From positions 40,190,593 to 40,254,592 of the forward strand of contig OX637392.1 in the NCBI GenBank assembly GCA_951799425.1: a stretch of 64,000 bases of DNA. The letters are read 5' to 3'. Within the stretch, counting starts at the first letter, position 1. The number at the start of each line of letters is the position of its first letter. The notes beneath the pieces were generated by a model, which ran no database searches, was not told the origin of the DNA, and saw only the letters and a list, made by a program, of their open reading frames with translations. Shown here one piece after another: positions 50,514 to 60,229 of the stretch. The translations under genes and the position numbers were made by a program. This DNA comes from Ilex aquifolium (taxonomy: Eukaryota > Streptophyta > Magnoliopsida > Aquifoliales > Aquifoliaceae).

Positions 50514-50757
50514 GAGTAATACTATTTGGATTTAAAAATTTGACCTAATTTGTTGACATAATAATGTGGCTTCATAGGAATCATTGGATTAACATCAAGT
50601 TCCAATGTTTGATAGGATCTACAGTGAATCCAAATGTCACAATGAATTAGGTCCCAATAGCATTGCTCTAGAACTTAAGGTTTATCTAATAGTTCTAACA
50701 AAGACACATCATTAGGTCAACAAATTAGGTCATATTTTTAGTTTCATAGTATTACTC
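50514..50757. mobile_element. MITE with about 50-bp terminal inverted repeats
   Basis: GAGTAATACTATTTGGATTT at the left pairs with the reverse complement of the right end (GAGTAATACTATGAAACTAA). Both continue with the shared core GACCTAATTTGTTGAC. The element is about 244 bp with no coding sequence. The flanks TTA (left) and TTTA (right, a base or two out) hint at a TWA-type duplication, as in Tourist-like elements, but this is not firm. Confidence 0.75.
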
Positions 50758-50844
50758 CTTTACTATTGGGTAAATTATACTTTATCCCCTAGAATTATAA
50801 CTTTTTTCTTACTTTCTACCCTCAACTATAAAATTTCTCACATT

Positions 50845-51210
50845 ACACCATAAAGTATCAATTTTATTTTATATCACTCTAATAGATAACAACTTTCATT
50901 TTTTAAAAGAAAAATGAACATGTGAGTGGTCTGTACTACCAATAAGCAACTATCTATTGCACATATACAGGTCAAAAATCAAGAAAAATACATATCCATG
51001 ACTTTGTCCTTCCTAAACTTCAAATTTTCTTCCTCTAGCGTATCTTTTTTTTTCTTCTCATCAACTATTTGGTTTCAAAAGAGGTAAAATAAAGTGGTAC
51101 TAGACACTTGGTGGGAAGTTCTTTGGGGTTTCCCTCCATCTTTTGACAGATTTTGAAGTTTGTTATTATCTACTAGAGTGATATGAAACAAAATTGATAC
51201 TTTATGGTGT
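50845..51210. mobile_element. MITE-like inverted-repeat element
   Basis: About 46 bp at 50845-50890 (ACACCATAAAGTATCAATTT ...) are inversely repeated at 51162-51210 with few mismatches. The spacer of about 270 bp is non-coding. Upstream, GGGTAAATTATACTTTATCC at 50765 resembles MULE-MITE ends, so the true element may extend further left. Confidence 0.6.
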
Positions 51211-51525
51211 TATTTACTCTTATGTACTATATATAACTATGTGGCCCTTTTTTCTTTTTCTTTTTTTTTTTATTCATGCACTTGAATGCAGATATCTAGA
51301 ACCTTTTAGTAGCAGAAAATTTTGGGGGCTGCTTAATTTCTTAATCATTTAATTCATTGTAATATGCGAAGGAGGACATTTTTGAAGGTCCCCATCATAG
51401 GACATCTATAAGGAAAATGTCAAGCAAGTAGGACTCTATATATTTCTACATCAGCTTCAAATCGCATAAAACTGTGTAACGTAACGTTCACATTCTCTTG
51501 GTCACCAAACAAGAAGTGAAGGCTC

Positions 51526-51672
51526 CATGCCATTCATTGCTTTCATTTCTTTTACTTTTTCTTTTCTCAACTTCATGGGTAGCTTCCGCTGACATACATG
51601 AAGAGTTTCCTTCAATGCCTTTCCCTTCATCCTCAGAATTCCACTTCCATATCCAAAGTCATTTATGTCAAA
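51526..51672 (+). pseudogene. Second BBE-like (FAD-linked oxidase) 5' remnant
   Basis: Across three frames it reads a signal-like leader (SLLSFLLLFLFSTSWVASA), then DIHEEF, then LQCLSLHPQNSTSISKVIYV. This is the textbook start of a berberine-bridge-enzyme-like protein (secreted FAD oxidase). One extra base separates HEEF from LQCL, and the nearest ATG (51526) is out of frame with the leader. The match ends at about 51672, before the FAD-binding domain. It shares an ancestor with the relic at 14418-14631 but is better preserved. Confidence 0.75.
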
Positions 51673-52644
51673 ATTAAACATAAAAAAGGAAATTGATCAA
51701 AATCGAACACCAAAGAATTAATGTGGTTCGGTCCTTAAACTTACGTACACACCCACGTACATGGGTGCAGCTCCTCTGCAGTTACCCCAAAAACAGAACT
51801 TATGTATAGTAAACACCATGTTCACCCAATACGGCACCGCTTCAATAAATCTGCACACTAAATAACAAATCCTCCAAATGCAAACCGAGCTTTTGACCAT
51901 ACCCAGCCCCTACCCAAACTTATATCTCAAACTCAGTTAGTTTTAAACTTATTTTTCACACCTAGTCTATTTTATAAAGACATCATTCCAAATGACACAT
52001 TCATGGCCAAACACGTCATTTGGAATGACCATTTTAAACTTGAGAAAATTGTTGGATCTAGTCATTATAACGTTATTTATAATTACGTCTTTAAATTCGT
52101 CATTTATAATGACGTTTAAAAAGCGAAACGGCAAGTAACACCATTAACACGATTACACACTAAAAACATCATTTTAAATGATATTTTTAAAATAAAAAAA
52201 CGTGTTTGGGTGATATTTGTGACTTCATCCTGTTTTAAATATTTAGTTTGTTAAGTTTTTTGTGATATTACTCGTCATGTTGATATTTAATTTCTTTCAA
52301 TTTTTTGTTTTAACTAAAAAATAAATTACTAACCATGTTTCGCACAAAAATTTACAAACCATGAAGATGTCAAAAAATGTAAGGTACGGATTAAAAAAAG
52401 TTAATTCATTGCATTACACTACGAAAAATGCATAAAATATAGTTTGTGTATAAATGAATTTTGTGATTGATTTTAGGATATACTGTCTATGTTAAAAAAT
52501 TGTCTATTCCAAAACAATGTCATAAGTTCATCGAACAATGAGATTTGACCAACAAAAGTGTACAAACCATGCATATATGAAAAATGATACTTATACATTA
52601 AACAAAACAAAGTTATTACATGAGACTGTAAAAAATACACCCTG
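51673..52644. other. Spacer, no gene seen
   Basis: AT-rich. About 51970-52200 contains repeated ATGACGTTT/GTCATTTATAAT-type words, comparable with the stretch after the first BBE-like relic. Nothing coding is supportable. Confidence 0.45.
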
Positions 52645-53332
52645 TCAATAATGTGTTTGATGTTCAAAACAAAATAAAGAGTTATTGAATACACATAAAC
52701 TTAATGGAATAAAAGTGTCGGATGCATCATCACTTAAATCTAAATAATCATAAAGTTTAGGATCAAAAACAAGTAACGGATCCTTTAAAATTTCAATATC
52801 AGCATAGTCAGGATCGAAATACTCAAATTTTTGCATACTCGATTGCATGCAAACGATCAAGTTGACGTTTCATCTGATCATTTTCATGTTCAAGCCTTGC
52901 TATAATCTTGTTGTGGTTGTTTGAATTTTGTGGATCATATATATCAGCCGAACGTGTCTTCAGTATCATTAGTTCATGTCAATGACAATATACATCAAGC
53001 TCACAACGTTTGTCATATAACTGTCTTCATCTAGGTATGGGTTCGATATGAACAGCCGGAGGCGGATAGTCGATCGCAAGTCCAACAATTATGTGTCCAA
53101 CTTGACCGAATGGGTGATAAGGGTCGATAGGCTCATTACGGAACTCACGTTTTTGTCCATAATAGGTTACAACACTGGAATTTGTGTAAGATCTAATTGA
53201 AAGAACTATGTTCAACATTGCTGCTCGGCCAGATGAGTGTTGACGTTCGTTGGCTGAAGATGAACTATGTTGTTCATTGCGTGATGAAGAACCTTGGGTG
53301 TGACACACCAAAATCCGGGGGTCCTTTCTCAA
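52645..53332 (-). pseudogene. Unrecognised minus-strand frames (possible gene relic)
   Basis: Two main frames: 53027-53332 (101 residues, Ser/Gln-rich start, then YYGQKREFRNEPIDPYHPFG and YPPPAVHIEPIPR) and 52645-52860 (acidic, DPDYADIEILKDPLLVFDPK). Between them, another frame reads NHNKIIARLEHENDQMKRQL, a short coiled-coil-like stretch. The order suggests one decayed gene read right to left. I do not recognise the family; a transposon-associated protein is possible. Confidence 0.35.
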
Positions 53333-53694
53333 CCTATTGATTACCCATCAACCCACAAAATATCCATAGATACTGTATAACCCAATACCACACTGTAATG
53401 CCCCATTTGTCGGGATTCATAATTTAACGAAAACTAGGCAGAGTCTCCTTTGTACGGGGAGCTCTACCTAATACAGAATCTATGCATACAACACTCATAT
53501 GACCATTCTAAGGTCCAACATCAATATTCAAGCATTCGTACATTGAATATCCATCCACAACCATTATCATACAACATTCATTTATAAAAGAATAAATGTC
53601 CATACATTAAGTCCCATTACAAGCCATTAACAAAGTACAAGTTTTGTACTTAGATTTATACAAGGCCAAAATATAAATGTACACAAGGGACTAC
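53304..53694 (+). repeat. Gypsy LTR-like fragment
   Basis: TGTGACACACCAAAATCCGG at about 53299 and TGTAATGCCCC at 53396, followed by AAAACTAGGCAGAGTCTCC and GTACGGGGAGCTCTACC, resemble chromovirus-type LTR sequence. It is cut at 53694 by the Athila-type LTR end. If that element inserted here, the other part of this LTR should lie beyond the right edge of the window. Confidence 0.4.
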
Positions 53695-54584
53695 TGGCTT
53701 GATCCGAAATGTGTACACCCAAGTGCAGGCGGTCAAGTTGTAGTAATAATCTGGTTTGAGTCCAGAGTCGAATCCTCAGGGAACTATGGTTGGTGTTCTT
53801 TGAAGTAAATAGTGAGAAAGACTTGTAACTGGAAATATTATGATTTTGAAGTTGTGGGAAGTTTTGGATAGAATGTAAAATTCTTTCCAATGGGTATTTT
53901 TCTAGACAAAATATAAGATGATTAAATGTAACAAACACTCTTTGGTTCGGGAATCAAAATATGTAGTTGATTATCCGGTGCATTATGTTTATGCTTTATA
54001 ACTCAATTAACTCCCGTGTCAACGGCAAATTAATCGGAAGATAGGAATGAAGTGCAATAATTGTGGACATTGAAAGTTTGTCATGAAGAGTTAGTTAGGG
54101 TACTTGCCTTGAATCAATGGATCTTTCCATGTAGGAGTCATCCATTTATCATAGAAAGATCCGTTGATTATACAAAGTACCTTTACTTTGCTAGGTGCAT
54201 TCAATCACCCAAAAATCAAGTGGAGTATAGAACATTTAAGCATAAATGTGATACACAAACATAATGTCCGGATTAATCTTTTACATATCTATCATCCCTT
54301 CCCAAAGAGTGAATGAGGACTACTCACCCTTCATAGCTATGGTAAAGCTAGAATGATGAATGGTACTCATCCCCAAAAGGTGTTACAAAGTAAAATGCTC
54401 AAGCACTAAAAGTGAAATGCTTTAAAGTAAAATAGCTAAACAAGGAGCCGATCTTCGACAAAGAATGAGTGAATCACGTTCCACCCTTCACGGCTTTGGT
54501 AAAGCTCTAGAAAAGTGGAAGAGTTTCACTCCTCTAAGGGGAAGAAGGAAGCTCCAACAATGGAAGTAAAAGAAAACAATACTT

Positions 54585-54925
54585 AAATTAAAAGAAAGCA
54601 ATAAATACTTGGTGTTTAATCCACAACCAAGAGATGATAATACATAAAAGAAAACAACAACTTCTTGGTGTTTAATCCACAACCAAGATATAATAAAAAC
54701 ATAAAAGAAAACAATAACTTCTTGGTGTTTAATTCACAACCAAGATCTAATAAAAAGAAAACAACAACTTCTTGGTGTTTAATCCACAACCAAGATATAA
54801 TAAAAACATAAAAGAAAACAATAACTTCTTGGTGTTTAATTCACAACCAAGATCTAAAACATAAAAGAAAACAATAACTTCTTGGTGTTTAATTCACAAC
54901 CAAGATCTAATAAAAAGAAAACAAT
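54585..54925. repeat. About six tandem repeats of 52-61 bp in the LTR
   Basis: Each unit holds CTTGGTGTTTAATYCACAAC followed by CAAG, with a CTTGGT/ACCAAG inverted repeat, separated by AAAAGAAAACAATAACTT-type spacers of varying length. They lie downstream of the LTR TATA box, hence in transcribed R/U5 sequence. Confidence 0.85.
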
Positions 54926-55085
54926 AACTCAAGAAAGTAAATAAAGCAATAATACTTGAAAGATGATTCAAGAAAAAGATTCAAGACCTTTGGAGTGTTT
55001 TCCACTAGGAAGAAATGTTCTTTACAAGAAAAATGAAACAAGAGAAGGATGCCCATTACAAGCCCCCAAGGGGGGTATTTATAGG

Positions 55086-55272
55086 CATCCAAATTACAAA
55101 TATCCTAAAAGATATTTATCCTAAAATATATTTAATTACAAATATCCTAAAAGATATTTATCCTAAAAGATATTTAATTACAAATATCCTAAAAGATATT
55201 TATCCTAAAAGATATTTAATTACAAATATCCTAAAAGATATTTATCCTAAAAGATATTTAATTACAAATATC
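55086..55272. repeat. 42-bp tandem repeats in LTR U3, next to the TATA box
   Basis: About 4.5 copies of a 42-bp unit (AATTACAAATATCCTAAAAG, then ATATTTATCCTAAAAGATAT, then TT), built from an 18-bp half-unit TCCTAAAAGATATTTA. They sit directly upstream (on the - strand) of the TATA box, where an enhancer would be expected. Confidence 0.9.
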
Positions 55273-55539
55273 AAGAAGATCTTGATTTACACTTTGATCT
55301 CCCTTTGTTTTGAGCTTTAATAATTTACACCCTATGCTTTGATAAGTTGCTCTCCATGCTTTGATAATTGGCTCCCGTCGTTTTGACGCATAAAAACCTG
55401 AAAAGAACAACATTCAATGCATTATCCTTAATTCACACATTAACCCTAATTAGATTTATTTTGACTAGTTTAACTTTATTTAATTACACAATTGACCTTT
55501 TAATTTAATTACATTTTGCATTAATTAGGGTTAATCACA

Positions 55540-55552
55540 CCCCCCAACCTAA
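55540..55552 (-). promoter_or_regulatory. Polypurine tract of the Athila-type element
   Basis: On the - strand, TTAGGTTGGGGGG is followed at once by the LTR start TGTGATTAACC. Confidence 0.75.
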
Positions 55553-56968
55553 ACATTACTAGTCCCTAGTAATAAATAACAGCATAACAAAATCACTTTC
55601 GTAGATAACACGATTGCATTTAGCATATGCAATAAGCCGTTAAACCCCTAGGTGATTCCTAGTGGACGAGTTTTGTCTCGTGAAGGTTTTCAGTGAAGCT
55701 ACCTACAAACTCCATTGTGAAAAAAAATGTGTATATGCATTAGCACCATGATAGTTGAAACTTTTTTTTTTTTTTTTTAGAACATAGAACACTTCTCTGT
55801 CATTGGTACGTAATATACGCAAAAATAAACACTTGTTATATTGGTATTTGAAATTCCCTATGTAGTAAGAATGATCATTCTAGCAACAAGAATTGTTATA
55901 TAACAAACACTCCACTTTACTACCTTCCATGGATAGCTTCGATTTCACAAACCTCTCGTAGAATGCTCTCAGCAAAAATTCACTCCGATTATAGTGACTT
56001 GTCTCTCACGGGGCATGTGATCAGAAGGTGGCCAATCGAAAAATCACATGCACAATTAGGAAGGAAGTGAAGTTTACGGAAACAAACTAATCATGTTTGG
56101 CATAATCTCATGAAAGAATATTGATGCAATTTAAAGAAATACTATTTACCATACCCCAATTTTGATTAACAACACACACATGTAACAGACTTGAGATCAA
56201 TTAGGGCTTTTCATAGGTTGTAGCGTGGCCAGAGGTCAGTGGCTAATGAAATGACGTCAGAGGTTTTCAAAAGCTATCTTTTCATTCTGTAATGTAGCAC
56301 ACTTCTTTCTAGCTTTTCGACATTTTGCCCAGAAATGATTTTTTTTTTTTTTTTTTTTCATTGATTCTCCTTATCATCGAAAAGTAATCTCCACAGTTTT
56401 CCCATTTCTTTGCATTTCTGTGTCATATTAATTAATAAGAGTGTGCAAGAAAATTAGATAGCAATGGTGTGTCCAGTATGTTTTCTTGTGGCTTGGTAAA
56501 TATTTGGGTTTATCAAAGAAGAAATCATACATTGAGGGCTCAAACATGGCTGACTAGGGAAATCATTTTGCAGAAAAAATGGCTAAGGCTCAATATCAAA
56601 TCAAAGATGGCCTAAAATCCTTTCTCAAGTATGTGAACATGTATGTGTCGTATGAACAGATTTCTTGGGGATATGTCAACAGATTACCTTAGTTGCGTCA
56701 ATCAAAGCAAATTTAATGAGATTATTCAAAAATAGATAATGAAAGACCTTACTTGAATAAATGTTAATTATCTCTCAAAAGTATGATAAGGCTCAAAACT
56801 TACCATGGTATTCTTTATCATCTCCACTGGTAATGTCAGGTTTTTCATGGAATGTCGGTTATATACCGATTCTATTTTTGAGTCTGGTCATTCTTTACCT
56901 TAAGAATAACAAATAGCAATATACATTTGACATTTAAGCATAGAGAAAATACCATTTTTCAAGGAAGT

Positions 56969-57007
<39 letters not shown>

Positions 57008-57344
57008 AACAAGAAAAATAAAATTCAAAATTATAAACATACTCATTTATCTATGAAAATTGAAAGAAGACTAGATGCACCAATTAAACTTGAAAAACTA
57101 TGGCGTCTCAGGATAAGTCCCTACCCACACTACAGGTTGGCATTTTAGGACATTCCTTATTCCGCCCACATACTCATTTATCTATGAGAATTGAAAGAAG
57201 ATAAAATGCACAAATTGAACTTGGAAATTTATGGCGTCTCAGGATCAAATCCCTACCTACACTGTTAGTTGGTAGTTCGGGACGTTCCTTACTCGGCCCA
57301 TATTTTTATTTCAACAACCAGACTTTGTACAAAAATATTTTACA
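55553..57344. other. Non-coding interval of the Athila-type element
   Basis: 1.8 kb between the accessory units and the LTR without a recognised frame. It holds T runs at about 55764-55783, 56339-56358 and 56969-57003 (A runs on the element's strand) and a 131-bp tandem duplication (57038-57168 and 57169-57299, sharing CATACTCATTTATCTATG and TATGGCGTCTCAGGAT). Confidence 0.55.
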
Positions 57345-57949
57345 AAAGAGTTCAGACCCTTAACCTTCATTCCAAAACACATTTTTCCACAGCTTTGTTT
57401 TTATAGTCAAAATCTAATCCGAGTCATCGCTTGGATCTATGTCATTATCAGTGACCCTTCCAACTTCTTGTCGCACATAACTTGTAAGTCCCGGACTGGC
57501 ATAAGATGGTGTGTCAGGATAATCCTTACTCAGCCCATACACTATCCAGTTTAATCGATCGGTTGCACGACCCGAAATTGGTTCAGAACACTGATTATGT
57601 TTTTTCATATGAAATATCCTGCCACAATGGTAACAAGCACCCAGTCGTTTGGAACGACGATGTTTAGCAAAATTGCTTCTGCCACACAATGGTTGTTGTT
57701 GTTTCTCTCGGATCTCAATTTTTCTCACATCCCTTGCTTTTCTCATTATCACAGCATGCACATCAGATGGGAAAATGCGTAGAACTCCTAGACTAAACCA
57801 AAAAAGTTTAGGATCCATGCTTGCTAAGACTAAAGACATTCTATCTGGTTCTTTAACGTCTGCCAGTCACAAAGACAGTTGAAGCTGCATCCGATGTAAT
57901 CATGAAATACAGGTACAAATACTAAAAAAAACGCGATCCAAAAAAAAAT

Positions 57950-57982
<33 letters not shown>

Positions 57983-58860
57983 CAGATCTAAAACTAAAAT
58001 TACAAATACGAAACTAGAGAAAGTATACCAAAATACAAGCGGAAGGAAGAAGATTTAGGATGAAACAAACAAATTAACGAAGAAGGAATAAACCCAGAAT
58101 ACATAGGATTGAGGAGGATTATTTGGCAAATTATCAGATCTTACTGTAACAGCAATTACAACATAGTCATTGGAGGGCATAGCAAATTCACAAGGAATCT
58201 TATAAAGACAAATAGCCATGAGAATCACAAGCTGTAGATATCAAATTTCAAATATATATATAAATGAAATTACAAACAAGCAATACTTACAACACTAGCA
58301 CTAGTGGGCTAGTGGAGATAAGGTTGTAAGGTACAGATCTGTTCATCTGCCGAAACCTACAAACAAAATACAACAATTACTCAACTCAAGGAATATCTGG
58401 GTTTCTCTGGAAACTCCTCATCCTAAGTGTGAGAACACAAAGAGCACCCAGGTACACATACAAACATATAAGACAAATTATTAAACAAAAGACTGGATCG
58501 TCGGCGTATATGGTCATGGATTTACAGGGGGTGAGTTGTTTTTACAGAGAACAGAAAGAACGACGACGAAGAAGAAGAGAAGAAAAAGAAAGAGAAGAAG
58601 ATAAGGGAAAGAGAAAAGGGGGAAACCAACACCGGTGATGGTGGAAGAAAAAGAAAAAGGTGGAAGGCCTAATAAAGGCATTCCTCAGATTTTTTTTTTT
58701 TTTTTTTTAATATAAGAAAGTGTCGGCAGGAGCTGGCAGGCAGAAGAAAAGAAAAAAAAAAAGAAGAAAGGCAGTGGGAGGCCCCCCCTTTTTTTTTTCT
58801 AACTTTACTTTCGGCAGTGTCGGCAGGCGCAATAATAGCAGCAGGCGCAATAATGGTGCA
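57345..58860 (-). repeat. Accessory unit A (distal copy)
   Basis: A unit of about 1.5 kb homologous to unit B (59030-60220). Shared blocks in order on the - strand: GTCGGC-rich start, GCCTTTATTAGGCC (TATA-like, near 58670), a long CT-rich stretch, GGCAGATGAACAGATC, the TTTGTGACTGGCAGACG phrase just before the frame, the zinc-knuckle frame, and a trailing CTGTGGAAAA...TGT segment. Confidence 0.7.
57414..57839 (-). CDS. Zinc-knuckle-like accessory protein A (141 aa)
   Basis: A basic N-terminal half: SLVLASMDPKLFWFSLGVLR, FPSDVHAVIMRKARDVRKIE, CGRSNFAKHRRSKRLGA. Then CYHCGRIFHMKKHNQC (CX2CX4HX5C, one residue longer than a retroviral CX2CX4HX4C knuckle), then SEPISGRATDRLNWIVYGLS, KDYPDTPSYA, and an acidic end DPSDDSD. 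It shares roughly two thirds of residues with protein B over the whole length. It occupies the position of the Athila env-like gene but has no signal peptide or membrane segment. Nucleic-acid binding is an inference from the knuckle and basic charge. Not recognised as a named family. Confidence 0.6.
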   Translation of the reverse strand: MSLVLASMDPKLFWFSLGVLRIFPSDVHAVIMRKARDVRKIEIREKQQQPLCGRSNFAKHRRSKRLGACYHCGRIFHMKKHNQCSEPISGRATDRLNWIVYGLSKDYPDTPSYASPGLTSYVRQEVGRVTDNDIDPSDDSD

Positions 58861-59029
58861 TAGTAATAAAAATGAGTAGGGTAAGAGAACACCTCGCACT
58901 TGAGCTTTGACTCATGCACCAATATCTGAAACTAGGAACAACAAAATTATACAACAAAAGAAAGTGATATGCAAAAGAGTTTGTACAGAACATAAAAAAA
59001 TAAAATAAAATAAAATAAAATAAAATTTA

Positions 59030-60220
59030 CAGACTCGGACCTTCAGCTCTCATTCCCAACCTCAGTACACTTTTCCACAGAGGTCAATCTGATTCCCCCT
59101 CCGTATCTGTGTAAAATGGACAACTAGTAACTCTCCCAACTTCCTCTCTCACAAATCGGTTAAGCACAGTACCGGAATAGCATGGCGTATCAGGGTAATC
59201 CTTACTCAGCCCATGTTTTATCCAGTTTAATCGATCGGTTGCGCGACCGGAAATTGGTTCAGAACATTTGTTGTATCTTTTCTCATGAAAGTATCTGCCA
59301 CACTGTTTACAGGCACCAAGTCGTGTAGCACGACGACGTTTAGAATAACTGCTTCGGCCACAGAGGGGTTTCGCTTGTTTTTCTTTGATTTCAGCCTTCC
59401 TTACTAATCTTGCTTTTCTCATGATCATGGTATGTACATCAGATGGAAAAGTACGTAGGACTCCTAGACTAAACCAAAAAAGATTTACATCCATGATTGA
59501 TACTCTATGACCCATTATCTGGTTTTTTTACGTCTTCCAGTCACAAAGACGATCAAAACTGACCCACAGATATTATCATTAATACAAGGTACATAATATG
59601 AACAGATACAACAATAAAAACAAAAAAAATTTACAGAAAATTTTACGGGTTCAACCTGCGCAGATCAACTACTGTAAACTGCAGATCAACTATTGTAAAC
59701 TGTAGATCTCACCCCCCAATCTAGACTGAACATTGTCCCCAATGTTTCGAGTTTTTCGGTTTGTAGAGCTTGAATACGCAGTTAACTGTGGAGATCTGTT
59801 CAATCGCCGATGACCTATACCAAAAAAAAAACAGAGATTAAGCATCTTTGGGGTGGTCTGGGTTTTCATTGGGACAAAAACCCTTGATCATCAGTGCGGC
59901 CCGAAGAAGAACAGCCATAAGTAAATAATACAAACAAATGTAGATCATGAGAAGGAGGATAGGGTCATCGAAAAATGCAGACATGGTACTGTTATGGGTT
60001 GGATCGTGGTACAGAAGACCAGATGCAGTGGAGAAGAAGAAGAAAAGAGAAGAAGCAGAAGAAGAAAAAGAAAAGAAAAGAGTAAAGGTGTGGTGAGGAA
60101 AAGAAAAAAAAAAAAAAGCGATGGGAGCCTTATAAAGGCAGTCCATCGTGTCGGGTGTCTGACTGACCCGACCCTTTTTTGTGTCGGCAAGCGTAATCTC
60201 CGGAGTGATATCCGGAGATA
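59030..60220 (-). repeat. Accessory unit B (pol-proximal copy)
   Basis: It begins right at the end of pol with a perfect-stem inverted repeat TATCTCCGGA...TCCGGAGATTA (60195-60220), then GCCTTTATAAGGC (TATA-like, about 60130-60142), a CT-rich leader (CTTCTTCTTTTTCTTTTC type), the ATCGGCGATTGAACAGATC phrase, and the coding frame. Unit A repeats this order, so a whole promoter-plus-gene block seems to have been duplicated. Confidence 0.65.
59084..59515 (-). CDS. Zinc-knuckle-like accessory protein B (143 aa)
   Basis: MGHRVSIMDVNLFWFSLGVL, FPSDVHTMIMRKARLVRKAE, CGRSSYSKRRRATRLGA, the knuckle CKQCGRYFHEKRYNKC (CX2CX4HX5C), SEPISGRATDRLNWIKHGLS, KDYPDTPCYS and an acidic end TDTEGESD. The cysteines, histidine and GRATDRLNW core are identical in protein A while many other positions differ, which is what purifying selection on both copies would leave. 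The similarity extends a little upstream of the Met (VFVTGRRK), so the true start or a preceding exon may differ. Confidence 0.6.
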   Translation of the reverse strand: MGHRVSIMDVNLFWFSLGVLRTFPSDVHTMIMRKARLVRKAEIKEKQAKPLCGRSSYSKRRRATRLGACKQCGRYFHEKRYNKCSEPISGRATDRLNWIKHGLSKDYPDTPCYSGTVLNRFVREEVGRVTSCPFYTDTEGESD

Positions 60221-60229
60221 CTTTCTGGA

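Larger units (their letters stand above)
53695..55539 (-). repeat. 3' LTR of the Athila-type element (about 1.85 kb)
   Basis: On the - strand it starts TGTGATTAACCCTAATTAAT right after a G-rich purine tract (GGTTGGGGGG). It has a TATA box CTATAAATACC (about 55074-55084) and ends near CACTTGGGTGTACACATTTC ... ATCAAGCCA (53695), a string commonly found at the 3' end of such LTRs just before the PBS. The left border is inferred from this ending. Confidence 0.7.

Noticed and set aside
54585-54925. CRISPR-like look of regular repeats with short spacers
   Set aside because: Spacers are near-identical A-rich strings, the context is a plant LTR, and no cas genes are present.
55015-55320. Plus-strand frame with repeated ITNILKDIYPKRYL peptides
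   Set aside because: It is simply the 42-bp LTR repeat (a multiple of three) read through; there is no independent sign of coding.
57955-57981. Long T runs (also 56969-57003 and 58690-58708) as possible poly(A) tails of inserted retroposons
   Set aside because: They lie within the Athila element next to homologous flanks in both accessory units and have no flanking target duplications.
58429-58638. Arg/Glu-rich plus-strand frame
   Set aside because: Translation of the purine-rich complement of the CT-rich leader in accessory unit A.
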